Source of the DNA: Hofstenia miamia
Lineage: Eukaryota > Xenacoelomorpha > Acoela
DNA: 64,000 bases
Direction: 5' to 3'
Assembly (NCBI GenBank): GCA_004352715.1
Contig: SCFE01000003.1
Coordinates: 4,831,109 to 4,895,108, forward strand
Made by a program: the position numbers and the translations under genes. Under the pieces are notes generated by a model. The model made no database searches and had not been told where the DNA came from. It was given only the letters and a program-made list of their open reading frames with translations. Below are positions 12,040 through 23,429 of this stretch, in pieces (position 1 is the first letter of the stretch; each line of letters starts with the position of its first letter).

Positions 12040-12646
12040 AATATATATATATATATATATATATATTTGTATTTAACGAGATCTGCTTTGAAGTCAGAAA
12101 ATTCCAACTCAATGCAAAAGTTGCTTTCAACATTATAGTAAAACTTTTTAGAGAATCTCAAGCTTTGATTAAATCCATTAAAAAAACAACTGGACCTCTT
12201 ATTGATCTTAATGTCTGGCACCATCGATAATATGGCATATTTGTTTGGCAAATTCTACATTTATATTTTCGCAATCGTTTATAATAGCTTTTTCACATTA
12301 TATATTAGATTTAATTAAATGAATTGGTTGTTGTAATTTTTAAGAATTTACACTCCTTGGCAATTGAAATCCAATATTTGCTTTGTATATGCGAAAAACG
12401 TTATCTTCACGAAATTTTTGGCCATATGTGGTAAATGCCTCAAATGACTTTTTATTGTAAAGTATAGAAATTGAGTTTTACCTAAGAACATAGTGTCAGC
12501 ACCGATCTCATTTTCGATATTTTTGAAATTGGTGCGTTCTAGGTTTGAGATTGACCTAATAGGCTTGGATAGATAGTTTAACATTTACAAAAATTTAAAA
12601 AATAGTGAAATATGTTAGGCTACAAAATTTGCTTTATAAAGTGTAG
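12040..12646. other. Gap between mariner and Cid1-like gene
   Basis: Starts with a (TA)n run (12040-12066). On the minus strand 12348-12584 is open for 78 codons and contains a segment ending at a GTAAAA donor-like site, but I recognise nothing in it. An upstream exon of the Cid1-like gene could lie here; I did not find one. Confidence 0.35.
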
Positions 12647-15600
12647 ATGGTGAACAATAACCCAAAATTTTTCAGCAGAACTCATAAATTCATCTACTTA
12701 GATTGCTCAGTTGAGATGGTCGGAGCAACCGCGGCTTTTCTTGCGCTTGATGATAGTCCTGTGGAAATTTTATTTTCCCAAAAAACCCATCTTGTTGAGC
12801 CAACTTCACAGTCTGGATACGAGATAATCGAGGCGATTGAAGCTTGTCGTAAGTAAATGCCTGGAACTAATGATGTCTCATCAACTCTTTTAATATTATA
12901 ATAATCAATGTCACTGCTATATTATGTTGTTTTTCCAAATTCCAAATTGCATTTTTACATTCTCATTCAAATTTAAGAAACTAACATGTCTAAATACTAG
13001 TTGTATTAAAAGCCTGTAATTTTATGAAACGTTTTATACTCTTCATTACACTATTGATTTTTGGTCATTTATACAAGTATATAAAAACAACTACAAGAAA
13101 GTTCACATTATATTGATTGAAATTTGCAAAGATGTATTGACAAAAGATGAGATCTAATTGAAACTGTCTTGGTTGAAACTGATATTGATAAAATATAATT
13201 GTGTTTATTTTTGAATGAATTTGCCAATTGTCAAAATATCAGGATAATGAAATGTTTGCATTTTTAATTAGTTTAAGTTAATTGTCACATAAATAATTAA
13301 TTACTGTAATAAATGTCAGTTATTCACTTCAAGGCATATATTATTCATATTTAGAAATTTTCTCTTGAAATCATAGAAGTTGTTAACTTTGAAAAAATCA
13401 TTCCTTATAAACTGGATTCCTTACCTACTAAACCATTATGTTGACTCATTTATATAATCTTGCAATCATTGTAATTACATTACCTGACCAAATTTTAGCT
13501 TGCGTTGAACAGGTTAAAGTTGAATTCAAGGATTCTAATAGACAGAAGATATTCATTTCATTCATCTACAATACATATCTAAGGTGGTTTTTTACTAAAT
13601 ATAATCTTAAATATTTCGCGGTTTCTTAGAAAATTCAGAGTACAGCTTTTTGCTGATGACGTTGGACTACTATATACAACATATCTATTTCGTTCTTACA
13701 GTGAACGTAAGCAAACTTTCGTGTTAAACACAATACATTTTCTATTACTGAAATCTTGAGTTATGAGCTTGCCAACGTTTGAGGAAGATATCGTTTAGTT
13801 GATGAAAGATTCCATTTTGTCGTTATAACAGCAAAAGAGTGGGCGCTTCAGCATGAAATACTAATTTCCAAAGGTGGCCTCCTCAGTGAGCATGCCTTAA
13901 CAATTATGGTAATCTTCTACTTTCAGATTGGGCTCGACAACCCAAGTAAGTGAGAAGATTTGAATATTTTTTTATAAAATCAATTTGAGTTGCATGGATT
14001 ACATTAGTTCTAATGTTTCTTCTTCTACGGCTTCCTCCACAATTAGCGCACCTTTCTCTGAATCAACATCTCCATTTAGGTTGAATGTTTTTTCTACTGC
14101 TAGTGATTTCCTGATATCCTTGTCTAGCTCTATTAGTTCATTTGTCTTCCTACTGTGCATCTCAACGCTGATATATCTCATGTATTTATTATCTTTATAC
14201 TATTTTGTCCACTTAATGCTGACTTCATTGCTACATCTCTTATCCTCCTCTTGTAATTTCACCCTAGCATTGTATTCATTTTCTTGCCAACTGCATTGCA
14301 TTTATTTTCCAGCATATTAACTAAGTGAACATTTACGGCTTATTTTAATGAAATTTAAGAAGGTTTGTTTTTGAAAAGTTGATTTTAATGACAACTAACC
14401 TCTCTGCCCCCCCTTTCGCCCATACTAGCTGGTGATATTTGAGAATGTGCATGTAGGATATATTCTTGTATATCTCTTATTGGAGAATTTCCAATAATGC
14501 TGAAAATTTAACTGTTTCTCCCTTAATAAATGCGGCCTTACATTTTCAATGTCAAAATTTATTCTCTCACTATATGTCAAATTTTTGTTATGTATATTTT
14601 TATCAGGTTGAATGCAATTCTTGGAAAAACTGCTTAGTAATTTCAAATCATCAAGAAATTTACCATAACTTGAATACCAAAATTGCTAAGAACTTCCTTC
14701 TGCAACCCTAAATGCAACAGAATGCTTATCAGGGAATACCCAATTAACTTTGTTAAGCTGATATCTATCTTAAGATAAGAAAATCTTCAATTTTTACAAA
14801 TGATAGTGAAACTTTTTTTATGTTGTTATTTATTTATTCATCTGTAACATTAGCATGACTATGACTATGCCAGCCAACCCTTTGCTCGGAGGATGGTGAA
14901 ATACCCGGAAAACAGGAACCATTTGTCAGCATTGATATGGCCTGCTTGCCTGCAACTTCTAGTGCTTTTCTCAGGTGTTGCGTTTAGATTGGATAATTAC
15001 GCACATCTTAAGTAAAAAAAGTATACAATATTAGTGCCTAAGAGAAATTCATATCGCTGTACATCTGGATGCTTCTATTCTCGGCTTTATATTTGCCAGA
15101 GATGTTCTGGATATTGTAAAGTGAGATATTAAAAGAAGTGAATGAATAACGATTAATCATAATGTATTAGAAGACTATCTAAATGCATACTTTTCTTTAC
15201 AATTGATACTACATGGGCAATCACAGAGATTTCTATCTCGTCGTATTAAACCATGCCTATGCCTTTCCTGTAAAATTTTATATTTTGTCTCATTATTTTT
15301 TCTTAAAAACTTTTAGTACAATTTTAACTGAAATATATGACTACAACATTATAATTTTGTGAGAAATTATTTATTTTGATATAGAGCATGAAAAAATGCT
15401 ACGGTTCTTTAATATTTTTGCAATGTTGTGTAGATTTTAGTTTCAGTGGCTTACTTAGGCATTCAAGACATTCTGAAACTCGAGAAACAGCCAGCGCTAT
15501 TGCTTTAGATCCCCTAAGAGTAGTGGTGAATACTGGGCTCAAGTTCACAACAAACGTTGTTTCTATTAAATGTTGGGAGAAACTATTGATCAGATAGAAA

Positions 15601-17459
15601 AAAATACAAATTTGCCTTAGGCACTTTAAAACTTTCCAGATGGCAAAAGAGATCAATCCTATTGACTTTTAGACAACACTATTAGTAAAGATGAAATGAG
15701 GGATAGCTTTGCTTTTGAAACTTTTAGAGTTGCTGGAATTGCAGCTGTCAATATCATACAAAAATTCACTATTGTAAAATTATTCGATTAAGCTATTGAC
15801 AAGCTGGAATATGTCTGTCGGATTGTTTTTGACAGTCTAAGAAATCCTAAAATGTAGTTCTTAGGAAATCAAATATGCTAAATACTGAATTTAATATATC
15901 TGTCTAGATTGGAATCATACAAGCTATTTATGAAATTTCTTAAAACTGATTTTTGGGAATATTTATGCAATACATTTCAAATGTTAATTAAATCTAAATA
16001 AAAATGTTGATCAAATCAAACTTGCCAAACAACAAATTTTCATAAGAATCATATTTAAACTTTTCAAGTACTTATTTATGTTAAATATCTTATAAAACTT
16101 TGCAAATACTTAACAAGTATTTGATAAATTTAACAAGTCATGCAACATCTCTTGCAATACATTATGCTTACACAGTTGATCAATAATGCTAAGAAATGGT
16201 AAATAGGGCAATTGATTTTCTATATTTTCAATTTTTTTATTGGCTGATTCGGGGCGGAATGAGCTGTCTAGTCCAATCATTGCAAAAAATTGTGCAATGA
16301 AGTTGTTCGAACTTCCAAAAAATGCCTAAATTTTCACCTCATACCTCGTTGGTCTTAGTACTTCTAAAACCACAAAAGATATTCAAATTTCCAAATTATT
16401 TTATAAAAATTGAATGAACTTTCAAAATAATTTATTCATTAATATGCGGCTTCAAAATACAGTTATAATTAAATTCTTATTTTAAAATTTTGGTAACATT
16501 TTAAATTTAATAACATAACATGATTGTCATATAAATTAACAAATTTATATTCTTATTTTTCAGCGTTACAGTCAACTGGATGTTGATATTTTTTACTTAA
16601 GCTCTTTTTTGACAGTTGTTTGCTCTATAATGTTCAAACAATCAAGAATTTTCAAAATTTGGAAAAAAGAAAAATGATAAATATTTATTAGAAAATATTA
16701 TCTTTTCATAAATAAATGTTGTTTTTCTGGGTTTTTATATGCTTATATATATAAATGAAATGTTCCTAAAAAATAATATTGAGCAAATGTCAAAACGGAA
16801 AATATCAATAATTTATACCTAGACAAAGCTGTAAGAAAGTTATGCAAATTGGCGAAAACTCTCTAAATATTCTGAATTTTATCTTTAGGATTTTTTGTTT
16901 ACAAGTCTCTTGTTTATTTGAACCAATTTCACCAATCTATCCACAATTTGTGTAAATTCTAAGTGCATGGAAAAATTCACAAAATCTAATTTATTTAGTT
17001 TTCCATTCACTGCAAGTAGATGATCCTGAAAAATTTTCATCAGATTTATCTAATATTCCCAAATGGCGAGTGAAGAAGTTCAAAGAATCTTTTCCTGTAA
17101 TAAGAACTAATAAATGTGGACTTGGTGATTTGTTCGCCGGATTTATAAACTTCTATGCTAACTTCAACTTTGAAAAATTTGAAATTAACATCAGAGTAGG
17201 AAAGTTAGCACCGCGTGTATTAAAGAATGCAAATTACCTCAGTAAAAGGATTGTAGTGAGAGAACCGTTTGATGATAAAATTACAACCAACTATATCACT
17301 TCAATCGACAACTTGGAGAAAATAACACAAGCCTTTAAAACTGTAAGTAAGTTTGATTTTGATAATTATTTGTGTATATTTTAGTTAGGTGCTAGAGTTG
17401 AAGCCATAAACTTGAAGTTAATTTATAAATTGTATAGAATAGAGCTAAGCTTACCCTAG
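12647..17459 (+). CDS. Cid1/MTPAP-like nucleotidyltransferase, five exons, altered active site
   Basis: Proposed exons: 12647-12848 (or from an acceptor at 12676), 13499-13583, 13788-13945, 17017-17342 (17020 also possible) and 17385-17459. Together they give 282 codons including a TAG stop, with compatible phases at every junction. The last intron is only 42 bp (GTAAGT...TTTTAG). The first exon aligns without gaps to the polymerase-beta-type core of mitochondrial and cytoplasmic non-canonical poly(A)/U polymerases: LDCSVEMVGATAAFLAL. Exon 3 has DERFHFVVITAKEWA and GGLLSEHALTIMVIFYFQ, exon 4 the PAP-associated domain (GLGDLFAGFINFYANF, INIRVGK, VVREPFD). The Asp-x-Asp pair reads Pro-Val-Glu and the third Asp position reads Phe (IFISF). 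If the alignment is right the protein is catalytically dead. The donor at 13584 (GTGGTT) is weak. An upstream exon may be missing. Confidence 0.7.
13999..14290 (-). pseudogene. Coiled-coil-like exon on opposite strand, one internal stop
   Basis: After an acceptor-like AATGCAG on the minus strand (exon from 14290) there are 96 codons to a TAA at 13999-14001. A single in-frame TAG lies at 14200-14202, where CAG (Gln) would fit. The peptide is rich in Glu, Lys and charged heptad-like residues (WQENEYNARVKLQEEDKR; SRKTNELIELDKDIRKSL) and ends in an acidic tail (VEEAVEEETLELM). It looks like the C-terminal exon of a coiled-coil protein, lying antisense in the 3-kb intron of the Cid1-like gene. The stop suggests a pseudogene or a base error. 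The family is not recognised, and the plus-strand reading is a Ser/Leu-rich shadow. Confidence 0.3.
14835..14995 (-). mobile_element. Possible retroelement 3' end with AAT-rich tail
   Basis: A G+C-richer block on the minus strand is open to a stop at VTDE*, immediately followed by ATAAATAAATAAC. It contains phrases such as EVAGKQAISMLTNG. A coding end followed directly by an AATA repeat tail is typical of LINE-like insertions. There is no RT motif, so the call is tentative. Confidence 0.25.
15000..17016. other. Intronic sequence of Cid1-like gene
   Basis: No supported feature. A patch at 15388-15656 is open on both strands and more G+C-rich than its surroundings. It follows a TTTCAG acceptor-like site, but I recognise neither reading. 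The rest is AT-rich. Confidence 0.4.
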
Positions 17460-17920
17460 TGCAAACTCGTTACATAAACATATAAGTATTTATAATTTAT
17501 AAGTTTTTAAGCTACTCACGTAGCATTTACCCGACAGCTTAAAGCTTTGTTGTCAATCTTGAACTATAGTAGCTTAACGCAAGTACTTAGTTCCGTAGTT
17601 CTACATGAGTATACCAGCAGAAACTCACAAATATATGCTTTCACCATGTCGGATAAACATATAATAATCTACAATTACATATTAAAAATTAATTAGTTAT
17701 CCAGCGGAACATACAGGGAAATGTTGTTAAGCTTTAACATTGTGCGAGGCGCCTAATTATTGAATTCTATCATTTTAGTTATTGCTGAAAAGGTCTCAAT
17801 AAGTATTAATAGTTCAAATTTGTGTCAAAATGTCCTTTAAGCCTTTTTTGTTTGCTTGATTATTCATTCAGCAAATATCTCATTGTTCATTTAAAGGCAC
17901 AAAAAAATCAAAACAAATCA
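17460..17920. other. Downstream flank of Cid1-like gene
   Basis: No gene seen, and no canonical AATAAA close after the proposed stop at 17459. Confidence 0.4.
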
Positions 17921-17924
17921 CCCA

Positions 17925-18975
17925 ATGAGTTTAATGTTGAATATTGGTAATTCGATGTATTATTTTTATAATCGTACAGTACCACAGGGTGGAGTACTAT
18001 CACCATTTCTTTTTAATTTAACGCTTGACTGTCGAAAATTATGCTATCATCCAAAAAGCATATTGAAGAAGCATGGGTTTCTCCTGTTCCTTCTGAAAAT
18101 TGATAAAAATTTTAGGCCTAACATTAGATAGAAATGTGATTTCCATTCACATTTTAAAGTAATACGTCGCAAACTCATAAAGAAATCATTCCAAATTAAG
18201 CTAAGTTCACATAAGCAATTTGGCTTAAAATCATCTGTTATACATGAAATATATAATTTGATGGTGATTCCTTCTGCCTTTTTTGGCTTTTCAGTTTATC
18301 TTCCTTACGTTAGGAAATCAGATACAGAAATTAAATCTTTTCATAATAAAGTTCTTCTTCAGATAACAAGAAAATATGCAATAATATGCTCTAGAGAATA
18401 TGCTACTCCAAGATTAAAAAGCATATACTTCCCTTATCTAGGATTACTACTTTAAACAAGATTTTCTTAAAATATGATTTTGAAAGTTTCTATGAAGAAT
18501 ATGCTACTCCAAGATTAAAAAGCATATACTTCCCTTATCTAGGATTACTACTTTAAACAAGATTTTCTTAAATCATCGCTATACTTCCTTAATATCTGGT
18601 CACTGTAAGCTTAATTCATTCATGGCAAAATTTGCTTTAGTTAGTAATATGTTCTATTGTCACACAAAAGAAAACGTTAGCCATTATTTATTTTTCTGTA
18701 GCAGATTTAACAAATTTCGTCGCTTATTAAATATATCATTGTAAAAGTTGACCACTCCTTGCAAATTACGAATGTGTTATGGAATACATTGTTAAAACTA
18801 AAAGACGTGACAAATGTACTCTAAAACATTACGTTTAAACCAACTACTTACTTCATTCTTCATTATTATCTTAAGTCAAAATTAAGGTGCTTATAACTTT
18901 AATTATAAATATTATATAATTTTTAGTGTACTTTGTACTGTGATTTATGCACGAATAAATACATGTATTTTCTCT
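17925..18975 (+). mobile_element. LINE 3' part, copy 1 (degenerate)
   Basis: The plus strand keeps pieces of a LINE polymerase. RT motif B appears as FYNRTVPQGGVLSPFLFNLTL (about 17960-18020). The connection region with KSFQIKLSSHKQFGLKSSVI follows, and then a C-terminal zinc-knuckle-like CHTKENVSHYLFFC relic near 18655-18700. The 3' tail ends ATGCACGAATAAATACA. An 80-bp piece (AATATGCTACTCCAAGATT...) is repeated at about 18397 and 18499. Numerous frameshifts make it dead. The same 3' end is repeated at 19737-20645. Confidence 0.7.
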
Positions 18976-19736
18976 CTCTCAGTTCTGGAGAAGGAGAATT
19001 TCCTCCTAGATTGGATTATGATATAAAAACCAAATTTTCTTCATATCAGCATTATCAATTTGCAGTTCCAAGATTTGATGCCATCAACTATTAAAATTGG
19101 AATTTTTCGAACCATTGATTTTATGAGTTGGAAACAATGGAATATATTAGAGTTCATCCTTAATTATCAAATATAATTTTCTTATTTTAATTACTTTTTC
19201 GTTCTGACAATAATAGAGTTTTGCAAAAATTGGAAAACAATACTATGCATAAAATAAGCTGATATTTAGAAAAAATTTATTTGCTAGTTAAAATTTTAAT
19301 GTGAAATTTCCTTTAAAAATTCTGTTTTAGCATTTAAACTCTTTTTAATGTTTGAATTATACAGAATTCTTTTAAAGAATACAATTAAGCAACATTCTAA
19401 TATCGGAAATGATCTATAAAATGTATTCATAATTTCTAAGATGTATTTTAGAGCAACTGCTAGTCAATTTCATGTTCATCACACCGTCATCTATATTCAC
19501 ATTGCCTTCTTATTAGTTTGTACTTCCNATTTAGTTAAGATTTAATACTCTACTAATATTCAAACATTATTTTTTGACATCCTCAAACTGCGTTCACAAT
19601 AAACCAAACATTTTTTTTCAAAAACCGCTTGAAGTGTAAAAACGGGCTCAGCATAAAGCTTGAACGGGCCCGGAATAAGAATTCAGTCCCGTTTCCAACT
19701 CTGCTTGAAAATATATGTCGAAAAATCTAAAACAAT

Positions 19737-20645
19737 ACTATCATCCAAAAAGCATATTATAGGGGCATGGGTTCTCCTGTTCCTTCTGAAGATGAGATAA
19801 AAATTTTGGGTCAAACATTAGATAGAAATTTGAATTTCCAATCAAACTCATAAAGAAAACATTCCAAATTAATTAAATTGCACGTAGGCAATTTGGCATA
19901 AAATCATGTTATACGTGAAATACATAATAGGATGGTGATTCCTTCTGCTAAATATGCTTCATAAGTTTATCTTCCTCACATCATGAAAATCAGATACAGA
20001 AATGAAATCTTTTCATAATAAAGTCTTCTTCAGATAACAAATATGATTTTCAAAGTTTCTATGAAGAATATGCTAATCCAAGATTAAAAAGCATATACTT
20101 CCCTTATCTAGGATTACTCCTTTAAACAAGATTTTCTTAAAATATGATTTTCAAAGTTTCTATGAAGAATATGCTACTCCAAGATTAAAAAGCATATATT
20201 TCCCTTTCCTAATAAGATTTTATCACTACCTGCAAATCTTGATCATCGCTATACTTCATTAATAACTGGTCACTGTAAGCTTAATTCATTCATGGCAAAG
20301 TTTGCTTTAGTTAGTAGTATGTGTCATTATTGTCATACAAAAGAAAACGTTAGCCATTATTTGTTTTTCTGTAGCAGATTTAATAAATTTCGTAGCTTAT
20401 TAAATATATCATTGCCAAGGTTGACAACTTTTGCAAATTACAAATGTGTTATGAACTACATTGTTAGAACAAAAAGACGACAATTGTCCTCTAAAACATT
20501 AAATTTAAAGCAACTACTTACTTCATTCTTCATTATTATCTTAAGTCAAATCTAAGGTGCTTATAACTTTAATTATAAATATTATATAATATTTAGTGTA
20601 ATTGTATTTTGTACTGTGCTTTATGAACGAATAAATATTCTCTCT
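19737..20645 (+). mobile_element. LINE 3' part, copy 2
   Basis: Same family as the copy at 17925. It begins at the KSILK/TLDRN segment and repeats the AATATGCTACTCCAAGATT block two to three times (about 20069-20195). Its C-terminal domain is better preserved: 20292-20555 is open for 87 codons with C-x2-C-x7-H-x4-C (CHYCHTKENVSHYLFFC), the zinc-knuckle often found at the end of LINE ORF2. It ends ATGAACGAATAAATATTC. The palm domain is absent, so this is a 5'-truncated insertion like most LINE copies. Confidence 0.7.
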
Positions 20646-21158
20646 ATGTAAATAATTTCTCCGTGATAGACTTTACAAATTAATAGTGCTGAATCTGTAA
20701 AGTTAAAACCGGTCCGTTCGGTTAAATAATTCTATTTTTGATTTGCAAAATTTATTAATTGCAATGATGGCGTATTTTCCAAAACAATAGAAATTGGGGA
20801 TGATGATTTTGAATGTTAATTTTAAGCCTAATTAATAAGCAGAACTTACAGCCTGTCGTGATCCAGAAATGAAAGTAATCCCGTGGCATAACTGTACAGT
20901 GCGCATAAGTGAATTTTTTTGTAGATTAAAGTATATTTACAATCATATTTAAGTAAATATAATTATGGTAATTTTTATGAGCTTTCGCAGCTTGAGATTT
21001 GAGAAACACCCAGACTAAATTTGTTAACCGGTAGGAAAAAAACACATCTCAAAATGAAAGTTTTGACCAGGAAAGTGAAATTAAGGTTGGCCAGGTCCGA
21101 TCTATGACTGCTCTGGTCCGGTAGTCAGTACCAACCGGCTTCCATCTCCTCAATTTTT
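20646..21158. other. Non-coding stretch
   Basis: No supported gene. Short CCGGT-containing motifs recur (20710, 21030, 21120, 21134) but I could not define an element. Confidence 0.35.
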
Positions 21159-21643
21159 TAATAAGTGCTATGCACATATACAGAAACAGTTAAAATTCGT
21201 TGTTTCTTCCATGGCCTCGACAACTTATAATTACATGAACGTTAGGTATGAAGAAAATTAAATTTTTTCAAAAATTCGAAATTTTCAAAGTTTAACATTT
21301 TCTACTACTTCAGCCACAACAATTGGCTTTAGCAGAAATTAAAATTTTTTTCTTTCACATACTTGCATGTACATGGAAGTGACACAACACNNNNNNNNNN
21401 NNNNNNNNNNNTAATAAGTGCTATGCACATATACAGAAACAGTTAAAATTCGTTGTTTCTTCCATGGCCTCGACAACTTATAATTACATGAACGTTAGGT
21501 ATGAAGAAAATTAAATTTTTTCAAAAATTCGAAATTTTCAAAGTTTAACATTTTCTACTACTTCAGCCACAACAATTGGCTTTAGCAGAAATTAAAATTT
21601 TTTTCTTTCACATACTTGCATGTACATGGAAGTGACACAACAC
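21159..21643. repeat. 232-bp duplication flanking a 21-N gap (probable artefact)
   Basis: 21159-21390 is repeated base for base at 21412-21643, with only the 21-N gap (21391-21411) between them. Exact identity on both sides of a gap is what an unmerged contig overlap produces, so the sequence probably occurs once in the genome. Confidence 0.85.
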
Positions 21644-21765
21644 ATTATTTGCAATTAATTTTATGTATTTTGAATAAAACAGATGTTCTAGTTAATGACT
21701 CATACTATTTAAGCACACATTTATATTATTAAATAGTGTGAACCATGCAGTTCAAACTAATAAAA

Positions 21766-23426
21766 TTACACAGTTTCATAATTGCAGATAATATTATCAA
21801 AACCATTTTGATCAACATAAAAAACATCAAGTTTGTAGAAAGAGTCACCTTTACATGGGATAACTGCTGCATGTTGATAGAATGATTTCGACTCTAAGTT
21901 AAGTCTTTCAAGTTTTGACAGAAAAAACTTTTCAATTTCGTCTTTAATAACATTTACATATATTTGGTCAAGTTTCTTATCATCACCGAGCAGTCCCGCA
22001 AATTTTTCATACAATTTGTCACCTGCTCTAAAACTAAGAGAGATAACTGAGAAATCATTTGTTTCTTGGTAATACTTAAATTTATAGACCTCACATGATT
22101 CTAATGGGCATGGTAAATTTGGAATAGCTGCATATACTTGAATACACTTGATGGAGTGCTGGATAAAATGAACCGAAAAATTGCAAGACAGATCCTCGAC
22201 ACATGCATTTTTCATCTCAAATTTGATTAATACATTGGTGTCGTTGGCATCTATTTGAGTGCAATTAATAACATTAAACAAGTCTCTACATTCTGTCACT
22301 TCAATAATCTCTAAAATATAAAGGCTTCTGTCAGTTTCATATGATCTGCTAAGTGTAACCACGGGTTTCACAATTGGAAATAGGCGTTTTTTATCAGTGT
22401 TACTATTTCGAAGTTGTGAAACTTCAGGTAGATAAACACTTCATTCCAAAAACAGACTATGAAGTTATTGACCCTATGATGGTCATTCACTCATTTTGAC
22501 TCTGTTTCTTCTGTTTCAGATTTGTAATTTATCTTGATCCGAATATAATTTGCAGAAGTTGTAACATTATGCTAAGCATACAATAGTTTCTCTTGTTCAT
22601 GAAAACAAATAACATCCAGATTTGAGATACTATTAAAGAAAACTAAATAATTGCAATTGTCGACATTTGCATAATTAATCAAGTGAAAGTGTATAAATTC
22701 CTCAAATGTGATTCATTGGATAAGATATTGTGGCCAGCATCAGTTCTTGCTTATCTCCATGCTTGCATAAAAGTGTTCGTGCAATGAAAAAATTATAGAA
22801 ACCAGCATTTGATATGGTCAAGGGCAAGGTATAAGTGATTGTGAGAGATTGACTAACTATTGTAGAAATATTTGAACAATTCCTCTTGAAGTAAGTAAAT
22901 AAGGTTAGATCTGACTCAGAATAAATCCAGCTTCAAAAGGCTTCCATTCACATACATTGACTTTAGTTCTCCAACTGAGTTTCTGAAGAAATCGCTACCT
23001 CCATCTAGATACTCCTTAATGATAGCTTTTTCTCTATGTGGTTTGTTAAAAACAAATCCTAATGTTCCATGATAGTTTAAAGAAGGTATTGGAAGTTTAG
23101 GTAGATTCAACGTTGCAAGTTCTCTTTCAACTACATTAGCAACAGCTGTAACTAAAATCTCAAATTGCATTTGTAGTACAATAGACAAAATGACATCAAC
23201 TTTCAGAAAATTTTCTCGGATTATTTCAATATTATTTATTTTAAACTTTCCTTCTTCAACCAGAATAATGCTGTCATGTATCTTATTGAAATCATAGATT
23301 TTAGAAATATTAGCTAAATTGCAAATCACACTAGAAGTTTTATCCATTTTCGTTAAATCTACTTTTTCTACACATTCCTTGAATTTCTTGAAATCAACGT
23401 TTACAAATTGCAATGATGTAATGCTA
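21766..23426 (-). CDS. Unrecognised gene, at least two exons
   Basis: Two long open stretches on the minus strand join in phase. Exon A runs from an acceptor-like TTTAAAG (exon from 23426) to a strong GTATGT donor (exon end 22956). Exon B runs from GAATGAAG (exon from 22438) to a TAA at 21766. The codon for the junction Ile is split 2+1. Exon A (about 157 codons) has a hydrophobic beta-strand-like stretch and VERELATLNLPKLPIPSL. Exon B (about 224 codons) is cysteine-containing (FNVINCTQ, NACVEDLSCNF, LPCPLESCEVY) with a charged helical segment near its end, suggesting an extracellular or lumenal protein. Exon A alone would stop at 22916. A resemblance to BPI/LBP-like lipid-binding proteins around the LPKLPIP segment is weak. 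A 5' exon is expected upstream; no signal peptide was found. Confidence 0.5.
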
Positions 23427-23429
23427 CTT

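Noticed and set aside
13645-13740. FADDVGLLYTT reading resembling RT motif C
   Set aside because: It lies in the short proposed intron between Cid1-like exons 2 and 3 and has no other RT motifs nearby. It may be a tiny LINE scrap, but one motif is not enough to call an element.
13985-14320. 111-codon Ser/Leu-rich plus-strand frame
   Set aside because: Low-complexity complement of the charged minus-strand frame; interpreted as a shadow.
19640-19715. GGGCCCG/GAAACGGGAC block as a hAT terminus
   Set aside because: One end only; no matching inverted terminus or flanking duplication could be found in the window.
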